A DNA stretch of 64,000 nt, taken from positions 1,178,001 to 1,242,000 of the forward strand of contig NZ_LR134352.1 in the NCBI RefSeq assembly GCF_900637185.1. The letters are read 5' to 3'. A model generated the notes under the pieces. The model made no database searches and was not told the DNA's origin. It was given only the letters and a program-made list of their open reading frames with translations. The position numbers were made by a program, and so were the translations under genes. Positions 8,592 to 17,978 of this stretch are shown piece by piece. This stretch comes from Nocardia asteroides (GTDB taxonomy: Bacteria; Actinomycetota; Actinomycetes; Mycobacteriales; Mycobacteriaceae). Positions within the stretch are counted from its first letter, which is position 1. Each line of letters starts with the position of its first letter.

Positions 8592-10988
8592 TCAGCTGAC
8601 GACGCGGCGCAGCGCGGCGAGATCGGCTTCGAGCGCGCGGAACAGCAGGTAGGAGCCGATGAACGCGATGATGCCGCCCACGCAGAGCACCCGGACCGCC
8701 ACGATCACCTGGGGGATGTCGGTGGGCGGCAGGAACGTCACCCCGGCCACCGCGAGCAGCGGGACCGACGCGGCGATCGCCAGGTACCAGGTGCTGCGCC
8801 TGCTGAGCGCGCTCAGCCACTCGCTGTCCTCGGCGCTGATCTCACCGTGCCGCAGGAAGATCGGATAGATGCAGCGGACCAGATAAAAGGTGACGAGGAA
8901 GAACGGGTAGGCCACCGCGATCGCGCCACAGACCAGCAACGAGGCGAAGAAATGGACGACGGCTGGGCCGGGCACATTCCCGGTCGCGAGCTCGAGTGCG
9001 ATCGGGAAGGTGAAGCCGGCCAATGCCCACAGCGAGAACGCCACGACGACCGCCCGGTCGCCGAATCTGAGCGTGTCCTGTCGAGCGCGTCTCAGCACGG
9101 ATGGGTCATATCGGCGGCCTTTGCGCAATCCTCGTGGCACGCCGAGGATGAATCTGGCCAGGTAGATCAGTAGTGCCGTGCCCGCAGGGAAGAAGATCAG
9201 GTTCACCCCTGCCGTGATCACGATGAACGTGTTCTGTGCCGACTCACTGAGCCTGCTCACGACCAGGGTCTGGTTGTGCAGGATGTTGTACCAGGACGCG
9301 AGGGCATTCGGGACACCGACGGAGAGCACCATCGCCAGCAGCGGGAACCGGCGCAACTGCATCCGCCAGCTCTTCGGCGGTGGGTCGACCAGGTCGCGCG
9401 CACGCTCGTCCAGGCACAGATCGAACTGCTTGGCCAGCACCGCGCCGTCCGGCCAGCGCCGGGCGCGGTCGGGTTCCAGGCAGGTCAGCAGCACGCGGCG
9501 CAGGGCGGCCGGGCAGTTCTCGGGGACGCGGTCCAGGGCGGCCGCGTCGACGCCGCCGCTGCGGCGTTCCAGCATCGCCTCGAGGGTGGTCTCGTCGCCG
9601 GAGCCTGCCGCTTCGGCGGTGCTGTCGTCGAAGGGCTTGGCGCCGGTGAGCAGTTCCCAGAGGACGACGCCGAGGGAGTAGATGTCGGAGCGGGTGTCGA
9701 GGTCGGCGGCGCTGCGGCCGAGGCCGGGGTGACAGGCCTCGAGCTGCTCGGGCGACATGTACGACAGCGAGCCGCCGAAGTAGGCGACCGGGCTGGTCCC
9801 GGCGACCGTGCGGCTGAAGCTGATATTGAAGTCGGCGAGCTTGGGCACGCCCTCGGCGGTGAGCAGGACGTTGGCCGGTTTCACGTCGCGGTGCAGCACG
9901 CCGTGCGCGGCGGCGTAGTCGAGCGCCTCGGCGAGTCGCCTGCCCAGCCAGGCGACGGTCTCCGGCCAGCTCAGCTCGGCCAGTTCGGCGCGGACGCTGG
10001 AATCGGTGGGCCGGATCTCGCCCTTCTCCTCCATGGCGGCGTCGACGGCGTCGAGCAGCAGCTTGCCGCTGCGCTCGGCGGGCGGGGTGGCGCGGACCCA
10101 GCGCAGCAGGCCGAGCAGGGTGCCGCCGGGCAGGAACTGCATGTACAGCAGGCGCAGCCGGCGCGCGGTGGACGGGCCGCCCGCCTCGGTGTCGAGCAGC
10201 TGCTGGTCGAAGACCCGGACGATGTAGTCGTGGTCGAGCTGGGCCAGTGTCTGCGGTTCGGTGCCGCGGTCGGCCGAGACCTTCACCGCGACCAGTCGCT
10301 GCATGGAGGTCTGGCGGGCCAGGAAGACCCGCGCGAAGGCGCCCGAGCCGAGGCCGGTGAGCAGTTCGAAGTCGCCGATACGCTGGCCGATCTCGATCCG
10401 GTCCAGCGGCGCGAACGCACCCGGCACCGTGTCGGCGGCGGTCGCCGACGCGGTCGCTGTCGCGGTGAGATCGAGCTCGGGCGTGGTCACCTGGGTAGTA
10501 CGAATCGACTCGGGCGGTTGGTTCACCGTGGGGTCGGGATCGTCGGCGCGGTGGGTGCTCTGTTCCAGCTCGTCGGTGTTGAGCAGCCCGCGCAGACTCG
10601 ATGCCTGGTCCGGGTATTCGCGCAGGTAGGAGCGGGGATCGAGGCGTTCGCCGCTGTGTCTGCGGATCACGAATTCCTCGAACACCAGGCCGGCGGGCAG
10701 GGTCGAGCAGTCGAGTTCGGGGAACTCGGCGCAGTAGTCGGCCAGGCGCAGGCGGGCGACGGTCTCGCTCGCGTGGTGCAGCCAGCGGTGGCGCAGATCG
10801 ACGCGGATCAGCTCGTGCAGGGCCTGCCTGCGCAGGGTCAGCGCGTCGGGCAGGAACTCGGTGATATCGGGCGGCTGACCGGTCGAACCCCACGCCGCGG
10901 CGAACGCCTCGACCATGTCGCCGCGCACGTTCGTGGACCCGCCGGTGCTCCCGTCGGGCCGTTCACCGCCTCCGGTGCTATCACTCAT
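8592..10988 (-). CDS. Membrane Ser/Thr protein kinase (tandem copy 1, with N-terminal extension)
   Basis: A 798-residue kinase. An extension of about 200 residues (containing LRLADYCAEFPELD and SYLREYP, as in planctomycete-type kinases) precedes the kinase domain (about 205-490) with [28 protein letters not shown] and YMSPEQLE. As in its neighbour, DFG is DFN. A polytopic C-terminus with about six hydrophobic segments ends in FIGSYLLFRALEADL. The ATG at 10988 was chosen over the longer frame because it opens the Ser/Gly-rich linker normal for this class. It is divergent from the amidase gene. Both kinases are probably one operon born of duplication. Confidence 0.88.
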   Translation of the reverse strand: MSDSTGGGERPDGSTGGSTNVRGDMVEAFAAAWGSTGQPPDITEFLPDALTLRRQALHELIRVDLRHRWLHHASETVARLRLADYCAEFPELDCSTLPAGLVFEEFVIRRHSGERLDPRSYLREYPDQASSLRGLLNTDELEQSTHRADDPDPTVNQPPESIRTTQVTTPELDLTATATASATAADTVPGAFAPLDRIEIGQRIGDFELLTGLGSGAFARVFLARQTSMQRLVAVKVSADRGTEPQTLAQLDHDYIVRVFDQQLLDTEAGGPSTARRLRLLYMQFLPGGTLLGLLRWVRATPPAERSGKLLLDAVDAAMEEKGEIRPTDSSVRAELAELSWPETVAWLGRRLAEALDYAAAHGVLHRDVKPANVLLTAEGVPKLADFNISFSRTVAGTSPVAYFGGSLSYMSPEQLEACHPGLGRSAADLDTRSDIYSLGVVLWELLTGAKPFDDSTAEAAGSGDETTLEAMLERRSGGVDAAALDRVPENCPAALRRVLLTCLEPDRARRWPDGAVLAKQFDLCLDERARDLVDPPPKSWRMQLRRFPLLAMVLSVGVPNALASWYNILHNQTLVVSRLSESAQNTFIVITAGVNLIFFPAGTALLIYLARFILGVPRGLRKGRRYDPSVLRRARQDTLRFGDRAVVVAFSLWALAGFTFPIALELATGNVPGPAVVHFFASLLVCGAIAVAYPFFLVTFYLVRCIYPIFLRHGEISAEDSEWLSALSRRSTWYLAIAASVPLLAVAGVTFLPPTDIPQVIVAVRVLCVGGIIAFIGSYLLFRALEADLAALRRVVS

Positions 10989-11214
10989 TCCAACCGACCT
11001 AAGGTTCGGAGCGGATCGGTGCGAAATTCCTTCCGCCACACCCGACGCCATCGTCCCCCGAGCCGTACTCGAAATGATAACTTGCGCCTTTAGAGCAGAT
11101 CACCCGAATTTCGACGACCATGCGACGGGGGCGAATCCGCACATGCACGATGACCTCACAGCGGTAGCATGGGAGTCCGTCGACGACGACGGCGTGACGG
11201 ACGCTGAGGTGGCG

Positions 11215-12564
11215 ATGGACTCTTCCCACCCACCCGCCGACGAGTACCCCATCGGCGGCCCGGCGGCGGCGCTGGCCGCCCGGGTTCGCGCGGGCACGAT
11301 CGTGCCACTCGATGTGGTGACCGAGGCACTCACCCGCATCTCCTCGGAAAATCGCAAGATCAACGCGTTCACCGTGGTGCGCGCCGACGCCGCCCGCGCC
11401 GAGGCGGTCGAGCTGGCCGCGCGCGACGATCTGGACGCCCTGCCGCTGGCGGGCGTGCCGGTGGCGGTGAAGCAGAACATCGCGGTGACCGGCGTGCCGA
11501 CCAGGGCCGGGTCGGCGGCCAGCGCGACCGATCCCGAACCGGCGGATCATCCCGTGGTGGCGCGGCTGCGCGCGGCGGGCGCGATCGTGGTCGGGGTGAC
11601 GGCCATGCCCGAACTGGGGCTGTGGGCCACCACCGACGAGGACGGGACCGTCACCCGCAATCCGCGCGATGTCGGCCGGACGGCGGGCGGGTCCTCGGGT
11701 GGCGCGGCGGCGGCGGTGGCGGCGGGCCTGGTGCCGATCGCGCACGGCAACGACGGGCTCGGTTCGATCCGGGTGCCCGCGGCGGCGTGCGGCGTCTTCG
11801 GGATCAAGCCGGGCAGGCAGGTGGTGCCGTCCGAGATCGGCGCCGATTCGTGGGCGGGCATGGCGGAGAACGGTGTCCTGGCCACGACGGTGTCGGACGC
11901 GGCGCTGGCGCTGTCGGTGCTCGCGGGCCGGTCGGACCTGGCCGAGCTACGCGCGCCACACCGACTACGCATCGGACTTGCCGTGGCTCCGCCGTCGCGA
12001 CTCGTCCGGATGGATCGACACTGGACGGCGGCGGCGCGCACGGCGGGTGCGCGCGCGGCGGCGGCCGGGCACCTGGTGGAACCGGTCGAACTGCCCTACG
12101 GCGACACCGCGCTGACCATGCTGCTGCGCTGGCCCACCGCGGGCTTGTCCGACGCGGCCCGGCTCCCGCACCCGGACCTGCTGCAAGCCCGCACCAAACG
12201 GCATCTGGCCGTGGGCAGGCTGATCCGGCGGCTGCGGCTGGTCCGGCCGGGTCAGGTCGACCGGATCGAGGCGGGCCTGGCCGACTTCTTCGAGAACTTC
12301 GACGTGGTGATCACCCCGACGCTCGCGGCGCCGCCACCCAAGGCCAAGCGGTGGAGCGGACGCGGCTGGCTGGCGAACGTGCTCGCCTCGGCGCGCTACG
12401 CGCCCTTCACCGGCCTCTGGAATCTGGTCGGCTGGCCCGCCGCGTCGGTGCCGATGGGCACCCATCCCGAGGCGCATACCCCGCTCGCGGCGCAGCTGGC
12501 CGGTCCGCCGGGGAGCGAGGCCACCTTGCTCGGCCTCGCCGCCCAGCTGGAGTTGTCGAACTAG
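11215..12564 (+). CDS. Amidase (amidase signature family)
   Basis: A 449-residue Ser-cisSer-Lys amidase. The catalytic lysine lies in [10 protein letters not shown] (about residue 86), the cis-serine in GGSSGG (about 160), and the nucleophilic serine in [17 protein letters not shown] (about 184), followed by GVFGIKPG. Substrate cannot be told from sequence; GatA is unlikely because no gatC or gatB is nearby. The ATG at 11215 has GAGG 5 nt upstream; an in-frame ATG at 11143 is an alternative. Its stop overlaps the end of the convergent lysR-type gene by 4 bp. Confidence 0.85.
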   Translation: MDSSHPPADEYPIGGPAAALAARVRAGTIVPLDVVTEALTRISSENRKINAFTVVRADAARAEAVELAARDDLDALPLAGVPVAVKQNIAVTGVPTRAGSAASATDPEPADHPVVARLRAAGAIVVGVTAMPELGLWATTDEDGTVTRNPRDVGRTAGGSSGGAAAAVAAGLVPIAHGNDGLGSIRVPAAACGVFGIKPGRQVVPSEIGADSWAGMAENGVLATTVSDAALALSVLAGRSDLAELRAPHRLRIGLAVAPPSRLVRMDRHWTAAARTAGARAAAAGHLVEPVELPYGDTALTMLLRWPTAGLSDAARLPHPDLLQARTKRHLAVGRLIRRLRLVRPGQVDRIEAGLADFFENFDVVITPTLAAPPPKAKRWSGRGWLANVLASARYAPFTGLWNLVGWPAASVPMGTHPEAHTPLAAQLAGPPGSEATLLGLAAQLELSN

Positions 12565-13460
12565 ACCGCGATCGCGGCGGGCGCCGGTGTCTGCGGCTCG
12601 GAGAAACCACCGTCGACGGCGCGACCGGCGAACTCCAGGATGGTCGGCCTGGTGTCGTCGGCGCGCCAGGCCACGGCCAGCTCGCACGGGCTCAGGCCGG
12701 CCACCGGACGCGCGGTCAGGCCGGGCCAGCGGTACATCGGGACGTTGTTCTCGGCGAGCAGGCACACACCCAGGCCCAGGCTGACGGCCTCGAGCTTGTC
12801 CTCGGGAGTGGCGGCCTCGGCGCCGATCTTGGCGGCCCGCCCGCCCCTGGCGTCGTTGCCGAGCCAGAAGTCACGCACCGCGCCCGCCTCGGTGGGCAGG
12901 GCGACGAAAGACTCGTCGAGCAGGTCGGCGAACTCGATCGTCTCCTGCTCGGCGAGCGGGTGGGTCTCGGGCAGCAGCACCCAGCGCGGCTCGGTGCGCA
13001 GCACCTGCCAGCGGTAGCGGTTGGGATCGGGCAGCGGCAGCCACACCAGGGCCAGGTCGGCCTGGCGGCCCGCCAGACCGCTGGACGGGTCGTTCCAGGA
13101 GGCGGCGTGCAGGGCCAGGCGGTGGCCGCTGGCGCTCTCCAGGTCGTTGAGCAGGCCGCGCCCGAGCGCGGACTGGATGCCGACGCGCAGGACCTCGCCG
13201 GCTTCCTGCAGGGAGACGTTGGTGACCTCCCACAGTTCCAGGATCTTGCGGGCGCCTTCGAGCAGTTCCTTACCGGCGACGGTGAGGGCGACACTGCGCT
13301 GGTTGCGGTCGAACAGGACCACGTCGAGCTGGCGTTCGAGCTGGCGGATCTGGCGTGACAACGTCGGCTGAGCGATGTGCAACCGCTGAGCGGCGTTGGT
13401 GAAATGCAGTTCCTCAGCGACGGCGACGAAATACCGCAGATCGCGCAAATGCGGGTCCAT
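12561..13460 (-). CDS. LysR-family transcriptional regulator
   Basis: A 299-residue LysR protein. The N-terminal winged helix-turn-helix is clear (DLRYFVAVAEELHFTNAAQRL, then QPTLSRQIRQLE) and the rest is the periplasmic-binding-like effector domain. It converges on the amidase gene; its target is not evident because no gene is divergent from it. AAGG lies 4 nt before the ATG. Confidence 0.9.
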   Translation of the reverse strand: MDPHLRDLRYFVAVAEELHFTNAAQRLHIAQPTLSRQIRQLERQLDVVLFDRNQRSVALTVAGKELLEGARKILELWEVTNVSLQEAGEVLRVGIQSALGRGLLNDLESASGHRLALHAASWNDPSSGLAGRQADLALVWLPLPDPNRYRWQVLRTEPRWVLLPETHPLAEQETIEFADLLDESFVALPTEAGAVRDFWLGNDARGGRAAKIGAEAATPEDKLEAVSLGLGVCLLAENNVPMYRWPGLTARPVAGLSPCELAVAWRADDTRPTILEFAGRAVDGGFSEPQTPAPAAIAV

Positions 13461-13849
13461 AGCACCTTGCTATCAGAATCGGTCGGGAAATTCCAGCCAA
13501 AACGGGCAAGGAACCTCGCGGAGGTGGATCAAAACAGTCACCAGGTTGGTAACGCACAGCATATGACCTGACATGGTGCGCTGCATCATTGAGCCGTCAT
13601 TTATCCGCGGCTGACGGATGCTGAGCGGTGGCTCCGCGATAGCTGGGCGGTTGACCAGCGGAAATGCGTCCCGACTCACAGATCGGGTCGGCGCTGTGGC
13701 ACGCACCGCGGCGGTCCGGTCGGGCGGCGAAACATACCGCTGACCACTGTTCGCGCGCCGGATGCTGCGAATGAGTGAGTTTGCTCACAAAGAGGTTTCG
13801 GGTGTGCCGGAACCGGCCGCGACGAACCCCGTCGCGGCCGGGCGACGGC
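13461..13849. other. Non-coding stretch upstream of the LysR gene
   Basis: About 390 bp between the start of the LysR gene and the stop of the aldehyde dehydrogenase gene, both on the minus strand. It is more AT-rich near the LysR start and should hold that promoter. A GTGAG-tttg-CTCAC hairpin lies near 13780 and a larger GC hairpin near 13813-13841. No convincing coding frame or RNA gene is seen. Confidence 0.5.
13813..13841 (-). terminator. GC-rich hairpin downstream of the aldehyde dehydrogenase gene
   Basis: CCGGCCGCGAC and GTCGCGGCCGG form an 11-bp perfect stem just after the stop codon at 13850. There is no U-tract, as is common for actinobacterial terminators. Confidence 0.5.
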
Positions 13850-15409
13850 CTACTTCTGCTTGAGCCGCAGCACCGCGGGCAGGTCGATCCGGCGCATGCC
13901 GCGCGCGCCGGCCGCCCGCATCGCCGCCACCGCGACGACGAGCTTGTTCATGTCGTACGGGTACCAGAACAATTCCTTGCTCATGGTCGGCAGCTTCGGC
14001 TTGGTCATCGCCTGCGCCCGGCAGTACTTGCGCACACCCGACGCGCCGCCCCAGCGCGCGCCGACACCGGACTGACCCCAGCCGCCCATCGGCATCGCCG
14101 GGTTGAACAGGTTGGCGAACACGTCGTTGATGTTCACCGCGCCCGCGTTCAGCTGGCGGGCCACCCGCTCGCCGCGCGACTTGTCGCCGGTCCACACCGA
14201 GGCCGACAGGCCGTAGATCGAATCGTTGGCCAGCCGGATCGCCTCGGCCTCGTCGGCCACCTTCATCACCGGCAGGGTCGGCCCGAAGGTCTCCTCGGCG
14301 ACGCACGACATCGAGTGGTTTACGTCGACCAGCACGGTCGGCTCGAAGAAGGTGCCCACGCCGGTGCGCTTGCCGCCGGTGGTCGCCCGCGCGCCCGCGG
14401 CGATCGCCTCGTCGACGTGGCGCTGCACGATCCGCACCTGGTTCTCGTTGGCCAGCGCGCCCACGTCGTGCTTGGACTCACGCCCGTCGGCGCCCTGGCG
14501 CAGCGCGGCGACCGCGGCCGTGAGCTTCTCGACGAACTCGTCGTAGACCGGCGCCTCGACGTAGACCCGCTCCACCGAGATGCACACCTGCCCGGCGTTG
14601 AACATGCCGCCGAAGGCGATGCCGTGCGCGGCGCGGTCGATATCGGCGTCGGCCAGCACGATCGCCGGATCCTTGCCACCCAGCTCCAGGCTGTAGGGCA
14701 CCATCCGCTCGGCGCAGGCGGCGGCGATCTTGCGGCCGGTCGCGGTGGAACCGGTGAACTGGATGTAGTCGGCGTGCTCGACCACCGCGGCACCGGTCGC
14801 GCCCGCGCCGGTGACCACCTTGAACACCGGCGGCGCGCCGATCTCGGCCCAGCCGCGCGCCAGCTCCACGGCCGACAGCGGCGTCACCTCCGACGGCTTG
14901 AGGATCACCGCGGCGCCGGCGGCCAGCGCGGGGAACACATCGATCGCGGGCATGGCGAGCGGGAAGTTCCACGGCGTGATCACGCCGACCACCGGATACG
15001 GCCGGTAGGCCACCGTCAGCGACTTCACCCGGGCCAGCGGGCTGTGCGGGGCGGGGTGCTCGTCGGCGAGGAACTTGCCGGCGCGCCGGGCGTAGTAGCC
15101 GAGCAGGTCGACGGCGAAGGCCGGGTCGATGAGCGCGTCCACGCGCGGCTTGGCGGTCTCCGACTGCAGCACCGCGGCGAGGTGCTCGGTGTTGTCGATG
15201 AGCCAGTCCTGCATCTTCAGCAGCCACTTCTTGCGGCCCTCGGGGCCGATCGCCTCCCATTCGGGCTGGTAGAGGCGCAATTCGCGGACAGCGGCCGCCA
15301 CGTCGTCGGGCGCGGTGATCGGCACGGTGCCGGTCTGTTCGCCGGTCGCCGGATTGCGCACCGCGATCACCTCGGCGCCTGCCGCCGCGGTCTGGTCGAG
15401 TTCGGTCAC
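13850..15409 (-). CDS. NAD(P)-dependent aldehyde / succinate-semialdehyde dehydrogenase
   Basis: A 519-residue member of the aldehyde dehydrogenase superfamily. It shows PYPVVGVITPWNFPL, the NAD(P)-binding FTGSTATGRK, the glutamate in LELGGKDP, and the catalytic cysteine in NAGQVCIS. Best resemblance is to the GabD2 group, so succinate-semialdehyde is a plausible but unproven substrate. The GTG at 15409 was chosen for GGGGAG 7 nt upstream; a GTG at 15424 is the alternative. It is divergent from a PucR-type regulator, which probably controls it. Confidence 0.87.
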   Translation of the reverse strand: MTELDQTAAAGAEVIAVRNPATGEQTGTVPITAPDDVAAAVRELRLYQPEWEAIGPEGRKKWLLKMQDWLIDNTEHLAAVLQSETAKPRVDALIDPAFAVDLLGYYARRAGKFLADEHPAPHSPLARVKSLTVAYRPYPVVGVITPWNFPLAMPAIDVFPALAAGAAVILKPSEVTPLSAVELARGWAEIGAPPVFKVVTGAGATGAAVVEHADYIQFTGSTATGRKIAAACAERMVPYSLELGGKDPAIVLADADIDRAAHGIAFGGMFNAGQVCISVERVYVEAPVYDEFVEKLTAAVAALRQGADGRESKHDVGALANENQVRIVQRHVDEAIAAGARATTGGKRTGVGTFFEPTVLVDVNHSMSCVAEETFGPTLPVMKVADEAEAIRLANDSIYGLSASVWTGDKSRGERVARQLNAGAVNINDVFANLFNPAMPMGGWGQSGVGARWGGASGVRKYCRAQAMTKPKLPTMSKELFWYPYDMNKLVVAVAAMRAAGARGMRRIDLPAVLRLKQK

Positions 15410-15515
15410 TGTCGTGCTCCCCACTGCGTTGTGTGATTCAGTTCACCAACTATCAGCCTGGCACAATCGAGGCGCGGATTCTTGGCCGTATACGTCAACG
15501 AAATCGGATTTTCTG

Positions 15516-16745
15516 GTGCCTGGAGAACAAATCGCCGAACAGGTGCGCGGCTGGTTCGCCGAGTACGTCTACGAACTGCTGCGCACGCAGACGATGGACC
15601 GCGTCCTCGCGCGCCTCGACGCGGCCGTGCTGGCCGATTCCCCCGAACTCGCCGATCCCGACCTGCGTCGCGACCTGGCCGCCAGCACCCGCGCGCACGC
15701 CAGGGTGGTGCTCACCGGCCTGGCCACCGACACCGACGACCTCGCCCTGCCGGAGGAAGCGCACGTCCTGGCCAGGACCATCGCCCGGCGCGGACTGGAC
15801 GTACGGGTGCTGCTGCGCGCCTACCGGGCCGGCCTGGCCGAGGCGCAGGCCGTGATGACCGAGACCATCACCGCGGGTCAGGTGCCGCCGGAGCTGGAAC
15901 GCGCGGTCATGCTGCGGATGTTCGAACGGTCGACCAGCTGGATGGGCCAGTCGATCGAGGCGCTCACCGGAACGTTCATGGCCGAGCGCGAGCACGTCCT
16001 GCGCGACGCGCTCAACACCCGCACCGAACTGGTCCGCGCGCTGCTGGCGGGCACGGTGGTCGACGTCGACGAGGCGTCGATCGGCCTCGGCTACCGGCTC
16101 GCGCAGCGGCACCTGGCCTTCCTGCTGTGGACCGGCGGTGACGGTGGTGGTGAGGAACCCGGCGGCCTGCTCGACCGCGCGGCCACCCGGATCGCGGGCA
16201 CGCTCGGCGCGAGCGGGCTGCTCACGGTCGCCGCCAGCGCCAGCGGGCTGTGGGCCTGGGCGACGGTCGACGACGACGATGCCGAGCTCGCCGCGCGGAT
16301 CGCGCGGTGCGAGGTCGCGGCGCCGGTGCGGGTGGCGTTCGGGCTGCCGGGCGCGCAGGTCGACGGATTCGTCGCCAGTCACCGGGAGGCGGTGGCGGCC
16401 CGGCGGGTCGCCGAGCACGGCGAGCGGGCGGTCACGAGTTACCGCGAGGTGGAGATCGCCTATCTGGCCGGGATCGACACGGCCGCGATGCGCGGGCTGA
16501 TCGCGCGCGAACTGCGCGGGCTCACCGGCACCGACCCGGTCGCGACCCGGCTGCGCGAGACCCTGCACGCCTACCTGCGCGCACAGCGCAGCCCCGAGGA
16601 GGCCGCGCGCGAACTGGGGGTGCACAAGAACACGGTGCGATACCGGATCACCCGGGTGGAGGAGCTACTCGGACATCCGGTCGCCGCGCGTGCGCTGGCG
16701 CTGGAGGTCGCGCTGGATTGTGTCGCCGCCTACGGGGTCTCCTGA
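15516..16745 (+). CDS. PucR/CdaR-type transcriptional regulator
   Basis: A 409-residue regulator. The C-terminus holds the PucR helix-turn-helix (AARELGVHKNTVRYRITRVEELLG); the middle is a GGDEF-like CdaR fold and the N-terminus a helical region. Such regulators usually control catabolic genes, and it is transcribed divergently from the aldehyde dehydrogenase gene with a short shared control region (15410-15515). GTG 15516 was chosen because earlier in-frame starts would overlap the dehydrogenase gene; no strong ribosome site is visible. Its 3' end overlaps a convergent DUF2277 gene by 16 bp. Confidence 0.82.
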   Translation: MPGEQIAEQVRGWFAEYVYELLRTQTMDRVLARLDAAVLADSPELADPDLRRDLAASTRAHARVVLTGLATDTDDLALPEEAHVLARTIARRGLDVRVLLRAYRAGLAEAQAVMTETITAGQVPPELERAVMLRMFERSTSWMGQSIEALTGTFMAEREHVLRDALNTRTELVRALLAGTVVDVDEASIGLGYRLAQRHLAFLLWTGGDGGGEEPGGLLDRAATRIAGTLGASGLLTVAASASGLWAWATVDDDDAELAARIARCEVAAPVRVAFGLPGAQVDGFVASHREAVAARRVAEHGERAVTSYREVEIAYLAGIDTAAMRGLIARELRGLTGTDPVATRLRETLHAYLRAQRSPEEAARELGVHKNTVRYRITRVEELLGHPVAARALALEVALDCVAAYGVS

Positions 16746-17002
16746 ACGGCGGTCTCCCTGGCCGCGATGCGGCGCAGCGGCGGTTCGGTGGGCGGGGGGA
16801 CCCGGCGATCGGGCAGCTCGGCGAGCAGTGTCGTGGTGGCCGCGGCGATCGCGGCGACGGCCTTGTCGACGGCGGGTTTGGTGGTGCTGCTCAGCCCGGA
16901 GATGCCGCCGACTTTGCGCACGTATTGCAAGGCGGCAGCGTAGATCTCCTGCTCGGTGGCGGCAGGCTCCAGACCACGCAAGACGGTGATATTTCTACAC
17001 AT
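16730..17002 (-). CDS. DUF2277 family protein
   Basis: A 90-residue protein starting MCRNITVLRGLEPAATEQEI and continuing with AALQYVRKVGG, the hallmark of DUF2277 proteins. Function unknown; soluble and helical. The ATG is preceded by TATTGT and a 6-nt gap, so its mRNA is probably leaderless. The gene converges on and overlaps the PucR-type gene. Confidence 0.85.
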   Translation of the reverse strand: MCRNITVLRGLEPAATEQEIYAAALQYVRKVGGISGLSSTTKPAVDKAVAAIAAATTTLLAELPDRRVPPPTEPPLRRIAARETAVQETP

Positions 17003-17008
17003 GTCAGA

Positions 17009-17014
17009 ACAATA
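17009..17014 (-). promoter_or_regulatory. -10 box for the DUF2277 gene (leaderless)
   Basis: TATTGT on the minus strand ends 6 nt before the ATG, placing the transcription start at or next to the start codon. Confidence 0.5.
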
Positions 17015-17086
17015 AACCTGTGGGGCAGGTCACGGCAGGCCAAGAAAGGAGATTCGCTCCTGAGCCCGTGCTGGCAGCCACGGCAC

Positions 17087-17092
17087 TAGACT
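17087..17092 (+). promoter_or_regulatory. -10 box for the DUF1266 gene (leaderless)
   Basis: TAGACT followed by 7 nt and then the ATG at 17100, with no Shine-Dalgarno sequence between. This fits a leaderless transcript. Confidence 0.5.
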
Positions 17093-17099
17093 CGGCCGC

Positions 17100-17957
17100 A
17101 TGCCTGCCAGGGGAGTACCAGCGCTGACCACCTTTCCCTATCCGGAACTGGACGGTCGCGAGGAAGACCACTGGTCCGGCGCCGGTGTGAGCGACGATGA
17201 ACTTCGCGCACTGGCGCTCGGTGCCTTCTATTCCACCCGGTGGGACGCGTTCCACGACGCGATGCTGCTCGGTCCCGAGCGCGAGCATCCGCTCGGCGAC
17301 CGCCGCGAACTCGCCATCGACACCCTCACCGGCGCGTGGGGCATCACCGACGGCACCGAGGCGCGCGCGTCGATGGAACAGTTGCTCGAGGGCATGCACG
17401 CCCCCCTCTACGCGCTGGTGCATCCACTGGTGATGGCCTCGATCAACGCCAGCGAGCGCGACCGCTTCGGTGAGCGCGCCGACCGGCACCGCGCCTTCCT
17501 GCGCCAGGTCGGTTCGTTCCGCGGCATGGAGAACCCCGAGGCGCTGGTCCGCGACTACGACATCTGGGCCCAGGCCATCAAGATCGGCTTCACCGATCAC
17601 CTGGCCCGCCCGCTACCCAACGACATCCACGCCTGGGACCTCGCCCGGGTCGTCGCGGTGGCGCGGATGGCCTTCACCGCCGGATACATCGACGCCGACG
17701 TGGCGTGGGAGTACGCGATGCGCGCCCTCGGGCCCGCCCAGCGGCGCTACCGCAACTGGCGTCAGTTCGGTGACGCCTACCTGGCCGGCTGGACCTACTG
17801 GCAGGCCACCGAGGATCTGGCCGAACTCAAGAACGGCGGCGTGGACCGCCGGATGGAACTGCTGCGGCTGTGGACCCGCCCGACCAGCCCGTGGCGGCGG
17901 ATCGAGCTGAACGAGCCGGAGCAGAAGACCCAGGCCGAGGCGCCCGAACCGAACTGA
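17100..17957 (+). CDS. DUF1266 domain protein
   Basis: A 285-residue soluble protein whose second half (IHAWDLARVVAVARMAFTAGYIDADVAWEYAM, split by short linkers, then the YLAGWTYWQ element) matches the DUF1266 pattern, in which an enzyme-like helical domain of unknown role is conserved. Rich in Trp and Asp/Glu. No signal peptide or membrane segment. It stands alone between the DUF2277 gene, to which it is divergent, and a convergent hypothetical gene. Confidence 0.75.
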   Translation: MPARGVPALTTFPYPELDGREEDHWSGAGVSDDELRALALGAFYSTRWDAFHDAMLLGPEREHPLGDRRELAIDTLTGAWGITDGTEARASMEQLLEGMHAPLYALVHPLVMASINASERDRFGERADRHRAFLRQVGSFRGMENPEALVRDYDIWAQAIKIGFTDHLARPLPNDIHAWDLARVVAVARMAFTAGYIDADVAWEYAMRALGPAQRRYRNWRQFGDAYLAGWTYWQATEDLAELKNGGVDRRMELLRLWTRPTSPWRRIELNEPEQKTQAEAPEPN

Positions 17958-17978
17958 GGTCCGGTCCGGGCCCCCGGG

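Noticed and set aside
6920..11093. Large plus-strand ORFs opposite the kinases
   Set aside because: Their translations are His/Arg/Gln-rich and lack motifs, whereas the minus strand encodes intact kinases.
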